Assembly (NCBI RefSeq): GCF_900496965.1
Contig: NZ_UFQB01000006.1
Span: 212,461-276,460, forward strand
DNA: 64,000 nt
Source of the DNA: Achromobacter agilis
GTDB taxonomy: Bacteria > Pseudomonadota > Gammaproteobacteria > Burkholderiales > Burkholderiaceae_B
Direction: 5' to 3'
Shown here: positions 25,728 to 34,071 of the stretch, piece after piece
How positions within the stretch are numbered: position 1 is the stretch's first letter
Layout: every line of letters starts with the position of its first letter
The notes under the pieces: model-generated
Database searches by the model: none
Told to the model about the DNA's origin: nothing
Seen by the model: the letters and a program-made list of their open reading frames with translations, nothing else
Position numbers and translations under genes: made by a program

Positions 25728-27250
25728 AATTCGCATTAGCCGCCGTACTGGCGGCGTCGGCCCATGCCGTCGCCGCCGCAGCACCCGCAGCACCCGCCGC
25801 GCCCGCGGGGCGCGACGATCTGACGTCCGAAGACCTGAAGCGCGTAACCGCCATCACCGCGCCCACGCGGGATTTTTCGAAGGCCGAGACCTTCGAGACC
25901 ATGCAGGCCGGGGCGGCTACCACCAATAAACTCATCAACGCCGACATCTTTTCCCAGCCTTCGGCCAACATGAGCTTCGAGGGGCGCCAGGAGTTCCAGG
26001 TCGGCAACGGCCTGTTCCGCAAGGACTGGGTGTCGTCGCCCGCCTCCACGCAGGCTTCGGACGGGCTGGGGCCGCTGTTCAATGCGCGGTCCTGCCAGGC
26101 CTGTCACACCAAGGACGGACGCGGCACCGTGCCCGGGTTCGATCCGCTGGAGCGCACGGACGCCGTGGCGCTGCTGCTGCGCCTGGCCGTGCCGCAGGGG
26201 CCGGACCGCGGCCACCCCAAGCTCGCCGCGGGCGAGATCGCCTCCTTGCCGGAACCGGTCTATGGCGTGCAGCTGCAGAACTTCGCGGTTGCCGGCCTGC
26301 CAGCCGAGGGGCGCATGGAGATCGAGTACGAACCGGTGCCGGTGGCGCTCAACGGGGGCGAGACCGCGACCTTGATGAAGCCGACGTATCGTATCGAGAA
26401 CCTGGGCTACGGTCCCATGCGCGCCGACACGCAGGTCTCCCCGCGCCTGGCGCCGCCCATGATCGGGCTGGGCCTGCTCGAATCCATCCATGAAGCCGAC
26501 ATCCTGGCCAACGTGGGGGCGGACAAGCGCGACGGCATCGTCGGCAAGGCCAACTGGGTGACCGACGTGCGCACCGGCGCCCGCGTGCTGGGCCGTTTCA
26601 ACCTGAAGGCCGGGCAGCCTACGGTAGAGCAGCAGAGCGCCGCCGCCTTCTCGAACGACATGGGCCTGTCGACGCCACTGTTTCCCAAGCACTCCGGCGA
26701 TTGCACGCCCGCGCAGCAACAATGCCTGGACATGCCGCATGGCGCGCAGCCGCGTTTCGGCGCGGAAGAGGTGCCGGGCAAGCTGATGGACTTCGTCACC
26801 ATCTATTCCACCAACCTTGCCGTGCCGCAGCGCCGCGACGCCGATGACGCGCGAGTTCTGGCCGGCAAGAAGCTGTTCTACGAAGCCAATTGCGTCGCCT
26901 GCCACGTGCCGAAATACGTGACCAGCCGCAACGCCAAGCAGCCCGAGCACCGCTTCCAGCTGATCTGGCCCTACACCGACATGCTGGTGCACGACATGGG
27001 CGACGATCTTGCGGACGGCGTATCCGACGGCGAGGCCAACGGCCGCGAATGGCGCACGCCGCCGTTGTGGGGCGTCGGCCTGACCAAGACCGTGAATCCC
27101 AACGCCACCTGGCTGCACGACGGGCGCGCCCGCAGCTTGCTGGAAGCCGTGCTGTGGCATGGCGGCACCGCCAAGCCCGCGCGCGACCGCGTGGTGGCGA
27201 TGACGCCCGAAGAGCGCGCCGATCTGATCCGTTTTCTGGAGTCGCTGTAA
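25724..27250 (+). CDS. Di-haem oxidoreductase (thiol oxidoreductase-like, DUF1111)
   Basis: A 508-residue exported protein with two c-type haem sites. A short signal peptide ends near residue 20 (AAVLAASAHAVAAA). The haem motifs are CQACH near residue 125 and CVACH near residue 390, both standard CxxCH. The region around them (SDGLGPLFNARSCQACHTKDGRG; ANCVACHVPKY; TWLHDGRARSLLEAVLWHGG) is typical for the di-haem oxidoreductase partners of imelysins. Probable role: electron transfer or oxidation in periplasmic iron acquisition, inferred from operon context. GTG 25724 overlaps the stop of the first gene by 4 bp. Confidence 0.9.
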   Translation: MKFALAAVLAASAHAVAAAAPAAPAAPAGRDDLTSEDLKRVTAITAPTRDFSKAETFETMQAGAATTNKLINADIFSQPSANMSFEGRQEFQVGNGLFRKDWVSSPASTQASDGLGPLFNARSCQACHTKDGRGTVPGFDPLERTDAVALLLRLAVPQGPDRGHPKLAAGEIASLPEPVYGVQLQNFAVAGLPAEGRMEIEYEPVPVALNGGETATLMKPTYRIENLGYGPMRADTQVSPRLAPPMIGLGLLESIHEADILANVGADKRDGIVGKANWVTDVRTGARVLGRFNLKAGQPTVEQQSAAAFSNDMGLSTPLFPKHSGDCTPAQQQCLDMPHGAQPRFGAEEVPGKLMDFVTIYSTNLAVPQRRDADDARVLAGKKLFYEANCVACHVPKYVTSRNAKQPEHRFQLIWPYTDMLVHDMGDDLADGVSDGEANGREWRTPPLWGVGLTKTVNPNATWLHDGRARSLLEAVLWHGGTAKPARDRVVAMTPEERADLIRFLESL

Positions 27251-28338
27251 TGGTCGCATTCGCCAAGCAAGTGTCGAAACTGGCGGTGGCCGCCGCACTC
27301 GCCGGATCGCCGGCCTGGGCCGCGGGCGCCGGTTTGCCCGCCGATCTGGGCGAGCGGCTGGCGCGCGACTATGCGCGCCCGGCCGCGGCCAGGATGGTGG
27401 ACGCCGCCACGGCGCTGGACGGCGCGCTGGGCGGCTGGTGCGCCCAGCCGGGCGCGGCGGGGGCCGCTCGCGTCGGCAAGGCGTTCGAACAGTTGGCGCT
27501 GGCCTGGTCCGGCGTCGAAATCCTCCGCTTTGGACCGCTGGTGCAGGCCAATCGCTATGAGCGCCTGGCCTTTTGGCCCGACACGCGCGGTGTGATGCCC
27601 AGGCAGGTGCAGGCGCTGATCGCCGCCCAGGACGAGGCGCTGCTCGCGCCTGGCGCGCTGGCGGGGCGCAGCGTGGCGGTGCAGGGGCTGCCCGCGCTGG
27701 AATACGTGCTTTACGGCGAGCCGGCGCTGCTTGAGCAGCGCGCCGCGCCGGGCTTCGCCTATGCCTGCGGCTACGCCCGCGCGGTCGCCGCGAACGTCAC
27801 GGCCATTTCGCGCGACGTGGCGCAGGCCTGGAGCGCCGAAGGCGACTTCGGCCGCCAGTTCGCGCATCCGCAGGCGCGGAACGATCTTTACCGGGATCCC
27901 CAGGAAGTGGCGGCCGAGGCTATGAAAGCCTTGTCGACCGGCCTGCAGTTCGCGCGCGATGTAAAGATCGTGCCGGTGCTGGGAGAGAGCGCCGCGGCGG
28001 CGCGCCCCAAGCGTGCGGCGTTCTGGCGCAGCAAGCTATCCACGCGCCTGCTGGCCGCCAACGTGGACGGCCTGAAAGCCTTTTACCTGGCGGGCGCCTA
28101 TCCCTTGCCGGCGGGCGACGCCTGGATGGATGCGTCGGTCCAGGGCGAACTCGCCAGCGTCGCGCAAACGCTGCGCGCCGTGCCGGTTCCGCTGGAACGG
28201 GCGCTGTCGGACGAGGACGGGCGCCGGCTGCTGACGCTGGCATCCCTGACCCTCAAGAATGCCAAGGCCATCGTCGACCAGGACCTGGCGCCCGCCCTGG
28301 GCGTCATGATCGGATTCAATGCGCTCGATGGTGATTGA
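27250..28338 (+). CDS. Second imelysin family protein
   Basis: A 362-residue exported imelysin-domain protein, distinct from the one at 24429. The signal peptide ends near AWAAG (residue 25). Family landmarks include FEQLALAWSGVEILRFGPL, ERLAFWPDTRG and LPALEYVLYGE (here the family HxxE-like site reads ALEYVLYG, so the histidine is lost). Its ATG shares one base with the TAA of the upstream gene, and its end overlaps the next gene by 20 bp, so all four genes are translationally coupled. The pair of imelysins flanking the di-haem protein is a known arrangement in Gram-negative iron-regulated operons. Confidence 0.87.
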   Translation: MVAFAKQVSKLAVAAALAGSPAWAAGAGLPADLGERLARDYARPAAARMVDAATALDGALGGWCAQPGAAGAARVGKAFEQLALAWSGVEILRFGPLVQANRYERLAFWPDTRGVMPRQVQALIAAQDEALLAPGALAGRSVAVQGLPALEYVLYGEPALLEQRAAPGFAYACGYARAVAANVTAISRDVAQAWSAEGDFGRQFAHPQARNDLYRDPQEVAAEAMKALSTGLQFARDVKIVPVLGESAAAARPKRAAFWRSKLSTRLLAANVDGLKAFYLAGAYPLPAGDAWMDASVQGELASVAQTLRAVPVPLERALSDEDGRRLLTLASLTLKNAKAIVDQDLAPALGVMIGFNALDGD

Positions 28339-29449
28339 CCGGCGCCGCTTCCTCTCGCTGGCGGGCGCGCTGGGCCTGGCGCACGCGGCGGCGCTGGCCG
28401 CAGCGCCCGAGGAGGGCGCTGCCCTGTACCTGAGCGCGCGCAAGCGCGGCGGCCGCGACGAAGCCGTGCTGCTGGATGAAGCGGGCGGCGACCGGCTGGT
28501 AGTGCCGATGCCCGCGCGCGGCCACAGCTTCGCCATCGATCCCGCCGGCCAGCGGGCTGTCGTGTTCGGGCGGCAGCCGGGTTTCTTCGCGCTGGCGTTT
28601 TCCTTGCGGGGAGACGGCGGCCCCCAGCCCCTGCCGCTGCATGATGAGCGGCATTTCTTCGGCCATGGCGCCTATGTGGACGGCGGCCGCCTGCTGGCCG
28701 CCACCGAAAACGACTTCGAGGCGGGGCGCGGCGTGCTGGGGCTCTACGACGCTTCGCCCGGGGGCGCCTACCGCCGGGTCGGCGAGTTCGATACCGGCGG
28801 CATCGGCCCGCACGAGGTCGTGCTGATGCCCGACGGCAAGACGCTGTGCGTGGCCAATGGCGGCATCCTGACGCATCCCGACTACGGCAAACTGGAACTC
28901 AACCTCGACACGATGCAGCCGTCGCTGGCCTATATCGACGCGGCCAGCGGCACGCTGCTGGAAAGGGAAGCGCTCGCGCCCGCGCTGCACCGCCTGTCCA
29001 TCCGCCATCTGGCGTTGGCCGCCGACGGCAGCGTCTGGTTCGGCTGCCAGTACATGGGGCCCGCGGCCGACCGTCCGGCGCTGGTGGGCCGGCACCGGCG
29101 CGGCGGGCGGCTGGAATTGTTCGAAGGGCCGGCGCAGGCGCTGCGCCAGATGCGCAACTACGTCGGTTCGGTCGCGGTGGACGCGGCCGGCGCCGTCGTG
29201 GCGACGTCGAGCCCGGTGGGCGGGCAGGTGATCTATTGGGATGCCGCCAGCGGCCGCTGCCTGGGCACGACCGAACTCGCGGACGGCTGTGGCGTGGCGC
29301 CGGCCGCGGACGAAGGTTTCCTGCTCAGCAGCGGCCTGGGCGCGATGCTGCGCGTCGACGCCACGGGCACGGAAAAGAAACCGGTGCTGGCGCCGTCGCG
29401 CGAGGTGTCCTGGGACAATCATTTCCGCAAGGTTGCGGCGCGGGCCTGA
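28319..29449 (+). CDS. DUF1513 family protein, beta-propeller, Tat-exported
   Basis: A 376-residue protein. The N-terminus MVIDRRRFLSLAGALGLAHA is a twin-arginine signal. The rest has repeated blade-like segments (GGRLLAATENDFEAGRGVLGLYD; DTGGIGPHEVVLMPDGKTLCVANGGI) as in DUF1513 proteins, predicted seven-bladed propellers that travel with imelysin operons. ATG 28319 overlaps the previous gene by 20 bp; ATG 28328 is an alternative that would place the signal closer to the start. Function unknown; a periplasmic metal or haem protein partner is plausible. A short GC hairpin follows at 29479. Confidence 0.85.
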   Translation: MRSMVIDRRRFLSLAGALGLAHAAALAAAPEEGAALYLSARKRGGRDEAVLLDEAGGDRLVVPMPARGHSFAIDPAGQRAVVFGRQPGFFALAFSLRGDGGPQPLPLHDERHFFGHGAYVDGGRLLAATENDFEAGRGVLGLYDASPGGAYRRVGEFDTGGIGPHEVVLMPDGKTLCVANGGILTHPDYGKLELNLDTMQPSLAYIDAASGTLLEREALAPALHRLSIRHLALAADGSVWFGCQYMGPAADRPALVGRHRRGGRLELFEGPAQALRQMRNYVGSVAVDAAGAVVATSSPVGGQVIYWDAASGRCLGTTELADGCGVAPAADEGFLLSSGLGAMLRVDATGTEKKPVLAPSREVSWDNHFRKVAARA

Positions 29450-29478
29450 GCCGCCTTCTTACAAACCTTGACACAACA

Positions 29479-29498
29479 GGGCCGCGACGCGGCCCTTT
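29479..29498 (+). terminator. Weak terminator after DUF1513 gene
   Basis: GGGCCGCG / CGCGGCCC hairpin followed by only three T. It lies 30 bp past the stop and probably ends the imelysin operon. Confidence 0.55.
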
Positions 29499-29598
29499 GC
29501 GTTGACCGCATCTGATAAAGTTTTCGGTCGTTTTTTTCCAAGCCCCGGCGCCCGGCATCCGGCAGCCCGGCGCCCGCAACTTTTTCGCAGGAGATTCC

Positions 29599-30432
29599 AT
29601 GGAAGAGGCCTTGAAAGAATTTAGCACCTGGGGTCCCAGGCTGGTGGACCTGGGCACCAATCTGCTCGTCGCCCTGCTGATCCTCATCATCGGCTGGTGG
29701 GTATCGTCCCTGCTCGGCGGCTGGGTGCGCCGGGCCGCGTCGCGGTCCAGCAAGATCGATCCCACGATCATCCCCATGTTCTACAGCACCGTGGTCTGGA
29801 CGGTGCGCATCTTCACGGTGATCGCGGTGCTGGCGCGCTTCGGCGTGCAGACGGCCAGCCTGATCGCCGTGCTGGGCGCCGCTGGCCTGGCCGTCGGCCT
29901 GGCCCTGCAAGGCACGCTGCAGAACATCGCAGCCGGCATCATGCTGCTGATCCTGCGCCCCATCCGCGCCGGCGAATACGTGGCGCTGAGCTCCGGTTCG
30001 GACGGCACGGTGGAAGAGGTCGGGCTGTTCCTGACGCGGCTGGTCCAGGTCGATGGCATCCACCTGACCTTGCCCAATAGCACCGTCTGGAACGCCACCA
30101 TCACCAACTACAGCCGCAACAAGACGCGCCGCCTGGATATCCCCGTGCCCGTGCGTTACGGCGACGATCTCGGCGTGGTGCTGGCCAAGCTGAAGACGCT
30201 GGTGGATGCCAATCCGGACGCGCTGAAGGATCCCGAACCGCAGGTGAAGGTGTTCGACTACAAGGAGAACGGGATCATCGTCAACGTGCGGGTGTGGGCC
30301 GAAGCCAGCAAGTACTGGGATCTGCGCTGGGGCCTCTACCAGCAAATCCGCAGCGCGCTGGAGGAGGCAGGCTTCCAGCCTCCCATCCCGCTGCGTGAGA
30401 TCCAGAACCCGAAGACGGGCGCGGCCGCCTGA
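29599..30432 (+). CDS. mscS: Small-conductance mechanosensitive channel, MscS type
   Basis: A 277-residue inner-membrane channel that opens on membrane tension to release solutes after osmotic downshock. It has three membrane segments (about residues 18-38, 60-80 and 85-115), of which the third is the pore helix with the Gly/Ala packing pattern GAAGLAVGLALQGTLQNIAAG. The cytoplasmic beta domain with GSDGTVEEVGLFLTRL and PNSTVWNATITNYS follows. Length is close to E. coli MscS (286). GGAG lies before ATG 29599. It is monocistronic with a strong terminator at 30452. Confidence 0.93.
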   Translation: MEEALKEFSTWGPRLVDLGTNLLVALLILIIGWWVSSLLGGWVRRAASRSSKIDPTIIPMFYSTVVWTVRIFTVIAVLARFGVQTASLIAVLGAAGLAVGLALQGTLQNIAAGIMLLILRPIRAGEYVALSSGSDGTVEEVGLFLTRLVQVDGIHLTLPNSTVWNATITNYSRNKTRRLDIPVPVRYGDDLGVVLAKLKTLVDANPDALKDPEPQVKVFDYKENGIIVNVRVWAEASKYWDLRWGLYQQIRSALEEAGFQPPIPLREIQNPKTGAAA

Positions 30433-30451
30433 ACGCGGCGCCTCGGCGGGC

Positions 30452-30486
30452 ATGAAAAACGGGCGCCTTGGGCGCCCGTTTTTCAT
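30452..30486. terminator. Bidirectional terminator after mscS
   Basis: A 35-bp near-perfect palindrome: ATGAAAAACGGGCGCC and its complement around TTG. A-run and T-run flank the stem. It separates mscS from the convergent IclR gene. Confidence 0.88.
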
Positions 30487-30566
30487 TTTCCGCGCAAGTG
30501 AGGCGCGTTGGGTTCCGGGTCGCTGGCGCCGTCCCCGAGAGGGGCGCCGCGCCAGCGGGTAAGGGG

Positions 30567-31328
30567 TCAGGCCTGTATCGCCAGGCGCGCCAGTTCGGCC
30601 TTGATCCAGCCGGCGATCTCGCGCTGGCGCTGGGCCGGCATGCGGTCGATGATGGCGGTGACGCTGACCGCGAGCTGCGGGGCGCCCTGGACGTCCAGCA
30701 GCGCGCAGCCCACGCCCAGGGCGCCGCGCACCGCATGGTTGCCGACGACGGAATAGCCGCGCGCGCGGGTGTTGTCGATGAGCCGGTACATTTCCTGCGG
30801 CGTCATGCCGCCGTATTCGTCCAGGCGGCCGGAATTGCGCTCGACGATGCCGCGCGCGACGTCGTCGGGCAGCGCGGCCAGCAGGGCCATGCCGCCGGAC
30901 CCCACCCCCAGCGGCTGACGCTTGCCCGCGTAAGTGGCCAGGATCTGCACGGGGTAACTGCCGATCTCGCGATGCAGGCTGATCGAATCGTCATCGTCGC
31001 GCACCACCAGGAACACGGCGTCGCCCGTGCGGTCGGCCAGGCGGCGCAGCACGGGCAGCAACTGGCGCACGCGCGGGTCGCGCGAACGCGTGTCTGGGTC
31101 CACCGCCAGCTGGGCACGGTATTTCTTGGTGCCGGCCACGGGCAGGACCAGGCCGGCATCCAGCAGGGCGGCCAGCAGACGGTAGATGGTGGGGCGCTGT
31201 ATGCCCGTCAGGCGCGCGATATCGGTCACGCTGAGGCCATCGGGACCCTGGTCCCGCAGGGCGGCCAGGACGGCCAGTCCACGCCGCAATGTGCGTGGGC
31301 CTGCGGCCGCGGCATCGCTGTCTTGCAT
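30567..31328 (-). CDS. IclR-family transcriptional regulator
   Basis: A 253-residue regulator with an N-terminal winged helix (LRRGLAVLAALRDQGPDGLSVTDIARLTGIQRPTIYRLLAALLDAGLV, about residues 13-62) and a C-terminal GAF-like effector domain containing GVGSGGMALLAALPD and RGYSVVGN. It is divergent from the Bug-type receptor gene at 31489 and most likely controls it. Two GTCC-N7-GGAC palindromes in the shared promoter region are candidate sites. The ligand is probably the compound taken up by, or sensed through, the receptor. Confidence 0.9.
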   Translation of the reverse strand: MQDSDAAAAGPRTLRRGLAVLAALRDQGPDGLSVTDIARLTGIQRPTIYRLLAALLDAGLVLPVAGTKKYRAQLAVDPDTRSRDPRVRQLLPVLRRLADRTGDAVFLVVRDDDDSISLHREIGSYPVQILATYAGKRQPLGVGSGGMALLAALPDDVARGIVERNSGRLDEYGGMTPQEMYRLIDNTRARGYSVVGNHAVRGALGVGCALLDVQGAPQLAVSVTAIIDRMPAQRQREIAGWIKAELARLAIQA

Positions 31329-31380
31329 GCAAATCTCTGAAAACTAGGGGTTATTCCGGAACGGTCAAGGGAAAACCATT

Positions 31381-31395
31381 GTCCGTACCGTGGAC
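31381..31395. promoter_or_regulatory. Candidate IclR operator 1
   Basis: GTCCGTACCGTGGAC, of the form GTCC-N7-GGAC, in the gap between the iclR and Bug receptor genes. A second site of the same form starts 73 bp further on. Confidence 0.45.
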
Positions 31396-31453
31396 TCTAC
31401 CTTGATGTGCCGCCCGTGTATAGCTCAGAATGCGTCATCCAATAATTCGAATC

Positions 31454-31468
31454 GTCCATTTCATGGAC
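31454..31468. promoter_or_regulatory. Candidate IclR operator 2
   Basis: GTCCATTTCATGGAC, a 6-3-6 palindrome of the form GTCC-N7-GGAC, 20 bp before the Bug receptor start. The 73-bp distance to site 1 is about seven helical turns, so both face the same side. Confidence 0.5.
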
Positions 31469-31488
31469 AGTACCTGCACGGAGACACT

Positions 31489-32478
31489 ATGACTACAGGT
31501 CACAAGCCTGGACTGCGGCGTTTCGCCGCCACTCTTCTGGCTACCGCCGCAAGCGCATTCGCGATGGGCTCCGCCCACGCCGCCTATCCCGACAAACCCG
31601 TACGCATCGTGGTCGGCTTTTCTGCCGGTGGCACCACCGACGTGATCGCTCGCATTATGGCCAAGGAACTGACCGAGAGCCTCGGCCAGTCGTTCGTGGT
31701 CGAGAACAAGCCCGGCGCCGGCAGCAACATTGCCACCGACCAGGTGCAGCGCGCCGCGCCGGACGGCTACACGCTGCTGTTCGTGGCCGTGACCAGCGCC
31801 ATCAACCAGACGCTGTACAAGAACATCAACTTCGACCTGACCAAGGATTTCACGCCGGTCGCGCTGGGCGCCAAGGTGCCGAACATCCTGGTGGTGAATC
31901 CCCAGGTGCCGGTGAAGTCGGTGCAGGAACTGGTGGAATACGCTAAGAAGAACCCCGGCAAGCTGGCGTTCGCGTCCTCGGGCAGCGGCACCTCCATCCA
32001 CATGGCGGGCGAGCTCTTCAAGATGCAGACCGGCATCGACGTGCTGCACGTTCCGTACAAGGGCAGCGCCCCGGCCGTGACCGACCTGATCGGCGGCCAG
32101 GTTCAGTTCATGTTCGACAACATGCCTTCGTCCTGGCCGCACGTGCAGTCGGGCAAGCTGCGCGCCCTCGCGGTGACGACGGCGGAACGTTCCAAGAGCG
32201 CTCCGGACCTGCCCACGATGAAGGAATCGGGCTTCGCCAACTTCGACGTGTCGTCGTGGTTCGGCCTGATCGCCCCGGCCGGCACGCCGCCCGAGGTCGT
32301 GAACAAGCTGAACGCAGCCATGGTCAAGGCGCTGGACAAGCCCGAAGTGCAGAAGAGCTTCGAGAGCCTGGGCGCGGTGGGCGTGAAGACGACGCCGGCC
32401 GAGTTCGGCCAGTTCATCAAGTCGGAAGTGGAAGGCTGGGCTCCGGTGGTCAAGGCCTCCGGCGCCACAGTAGACTGA
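31489..32478 (+). CDS. Bug-family tripartite tricarboxylate transporter receptor (TctC-like)
   Basis: A 329-residue periplasmic solute receptor of the Bug family, which is hugely expanded in Bordetella and Achromobacter. The signal peptide ends at SAHAAYPDKP (cleavage about residue 31). Family landmarks are YPDKPVRIVVGFSAGGTTDVIAR, VVENKPGAGSNIATDQVQRAAPDGYTLL and GKLRALAVTT. Ligands of this family are usually carboxylates. No TctA/TctB membrane partners are nearby, so it is an orphan receptor, either sharing a distant transporter or acting in sensing. GGAGA precedes ATG 31489. The divergent IclR gene is the likely regulator. Confidence 0.92.
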   Translation: MTTGHKPGLRRFAATLLATAASAFAMGSAHAAYPDKPVRIVVGFSAGGTTDVIARIMAKELTESLGQSFVVENKPGAGSNIATDQVQRAAPDGYTLLFVAVTSAINQTLYKNINFDLTKDFTPVALGAKVPNILVVNPQVPVKSVQELVEYAKKNPGKLAFASSGSGTSIHMAGELFKMQTGIDVLHVPYKGSAPAVTDLIGGQVQFMFDNMPSSWPHVQSGKLRALAVTTAERSKSAPDLPTMKESGFANFDVSSWFGLIAPAGTPPEVVNKLNAAMVKALDKPEVQKSFESLGAVGVKTTPAEFGQFIKSEVEGWAPVVKASGATVD

Positions 32479-32520
32479 TCTTCGCGTCCCGGGCGGCATG
32501 CCGCCCGGAGACCGATGCGT

Positions 32521-32552
32521 GGGGACGGGCTGATGCCTGTCCCTATTTTTTT
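32521..32552 (+). terminator. Terminator after Bug receptor gene
   Basis: GGGGACGGGC and GCCTGTCCC form a stem around TGAT, followed by TATTTTTTT. It lies 43 bp past the stop. Confidence 0.8.
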
Positions 32553-32656
32553 GCGCCACGTTTGCCGGGCTGGATCGAAGCGGGGGCGGCCTATTGGGGT
32601 TTACGCGGCGTCTTGCGGCAGAGGATGTTCGTCCGCATTGCGGCCGCGGTCCGTCA

Positions 32657-33122
32657 GTGTCTGACACCCTTACGAGAAACGCTTTCACGCTGAAGCTGGT
32701 GCGTCAGGGTGTCAGACACCCGGGGGCAGCAGGCGCGGTCTGAGCGAGCATCTCGTACGGGTGTCAGACACTGGCGGGTGGGGTGTTGTCAGACCCCCCG
32801 GGCATTGCGGCCGCGGTCCGTCAGTGTCTGACACCCTTGCGAGACACGCTTTCAAGCTGAAGCTGGTGCGTCAGGGTGTCAGACACCCGGGGGCACAGGC
32901 GCGGTCTGAGCGAGCATCTCGTACGGGTGTCAGACACTGGCGGGTGGGGTGTCGGACACACGGGCATTGTGGCTGCGGTCCGTCAGTGTCTGACACCCTT
33001 ACGAGAAACGCTTTCAAGCTGAGGCTGGTGCGTCAGGGTGTCTGACACCCGGGGGCAGCAGGCGCGGTCTGAGCGAGCATTTCGTGCGGGTGTCAGACAC
33101 TGGCGGGTGGGGTGTCGGACAC
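32657..33122 (+). repeat. Tandem array of GTGTC-GACAC palindromes, three units
   Basis: Three tandem units of about 165 bp. Palindromes GTGTC[A/T/G]GACAC start at 32657, 32709, 32761; 32824, 32876, 32927, 32949; 32986, 33038, 33090, 33112. Within each unit the first three are 52 and 51-52 bp apart. The first pair of each unit encloses CCTTACGAGA[A/C]...CAAGCTGAAGCTGGTGCGTCAGG, the same segment as copies A and B near 16300 and 16900. The array lies between the terminator of the Bug gene and the 3' end of trmJ, so no gene start is near it. Confidence 0.88.
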
Positions 33123-33172
33123 TTGCGGACGGCTTCTCTTGGGGGCTGGGCGACCCCGCAGCGCGGGGGCCC

Positions 33173-33940
33173 TCATTTTTTCTTCAGCATCGCGGTGCAG
33201 ACGCCGCGCATCATGTCGACCTCGTCGCGGCTCAGGCTCAGCCGGGAGTACAGATGGCGCATGCGGGGCATGAGCTTTTTGGGGTGGGCCGGATCCAGGA
33301 ACTGGACGCCGATGAGTGCCTCTTCCCAGTGGGCCAGAAAGGCCTGCACCGCCTCGCTGGAGGCCGGGGCCGCGCCGCGCGCCGGTTCTTGCGCGGTCGA
33401 GGCGGGCAGGAGGGGGGCGCCTTGGGCCACCAGCAGCGCGTAGCGCAGCTCCCAGGCGGCCAGCTGCAGGGCCTGGGCCACGTTCAGCGAGCTGTACTCC
33501 GGATTGGCGGGAATATGGCAGATGCGGTGGCACAAGGCGATCTGGGCATTGGTGAGCCCGGCGCGTTCGGTGCCCAGCACGATGGCGGCGACGCCTTCGG
33601 CGGTGTCCGCCAGGTGGCCGCGCGCAAGTTCGGCCGCCTGCCGGATGTCGCAGGGCGGCGGGCCCAGGTCGCGTACCCGGGCGGTCAGGGCGAAAGCCAG
33701 CGTCACGGGGCCCAGCGCTTCTTCGAGCGACCCATAGACCCGCGCGCCTTCCAGCACGTCCAGCGCGCCGCTGGCGAGCGCCACGGCCTCCGGCTGGCTG
33801 GTTACATCCGGAAATTTGGGCTCCACCAGCACCAGTTCGGAAAAGCCCATCGTCTTGATCGCGCGGGCCGCCGAACCGACGTTTCCGGGGTGGCTGGGGT
33901 TCACCATGATGAACCGAACACGTGAAAATGCTTGAGTCAT
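33173..33940 (-). CDS. trmJ: tRNA (cytidine/uridine-2'-O-)-methyltransferase TrmJ
   Basis: Methylates the 2'-hydroxyl of nucleotide 32 in several tRNAs, using S-adenosylmethionine. The 255-residue SPOUT protein shows the three SPOUT motifs: MVNPSHPGNVGSAARAIKTMG (motif 1), IVLGTERAGLTNAQIALCH (motif 2) and ANPEYSSLNVAQALQLAAWELRYA (motif 3, knot region), followed by the TrmJ-type C-terminal helical extension with LDPAHPKKLMPRMRHLYSR. It is divergent from suhB with 131 bp between the two starts; this trmJ-suhB divergent pair is conserved in many proteobacteria. Confidence 0.95.
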   Translation of the reverse strand: MTQAFSRVRFIMVNPSHPGNVGSAARAIKTMGFSELVLVEPKFPDVTSQPEAVALASGALDVLEGARVYGSLEEALGPVTLAFALTARVRDLGPPPCDIRQAAELARGHLADTAEGVAAIVLGTERAGLTNAQIALCHRICHIPANPEYSSLNVAQALQLAAWELRYALLVAQGAPLLPASTAQEPARGAAPASSEAVQAFLAHWEEALIGVQFLDPAHPKKLMPRMRHLYSRLSLSRDEVDMMRGVCTAMLKKK

Positions 33941-34071
33941 TTAAAATGGCACGTTTGGCTTAGTGCCTTCCTGGTTTTTTGGGTCGATTTCCCCGGTTGG
34001 GGCAAGGGCGGCCCCGGGGCGCGGCAAGCGGCCTATCATCAAGCCAACTCATCGCATTCGTACGGAATTTT

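Noticed and set aside
32657..33122. Palindrome array as CRISPR
   Set aside because: The whole 165-bp unit is repeated, including the sequence between palindromes, so there are no unique spacers.
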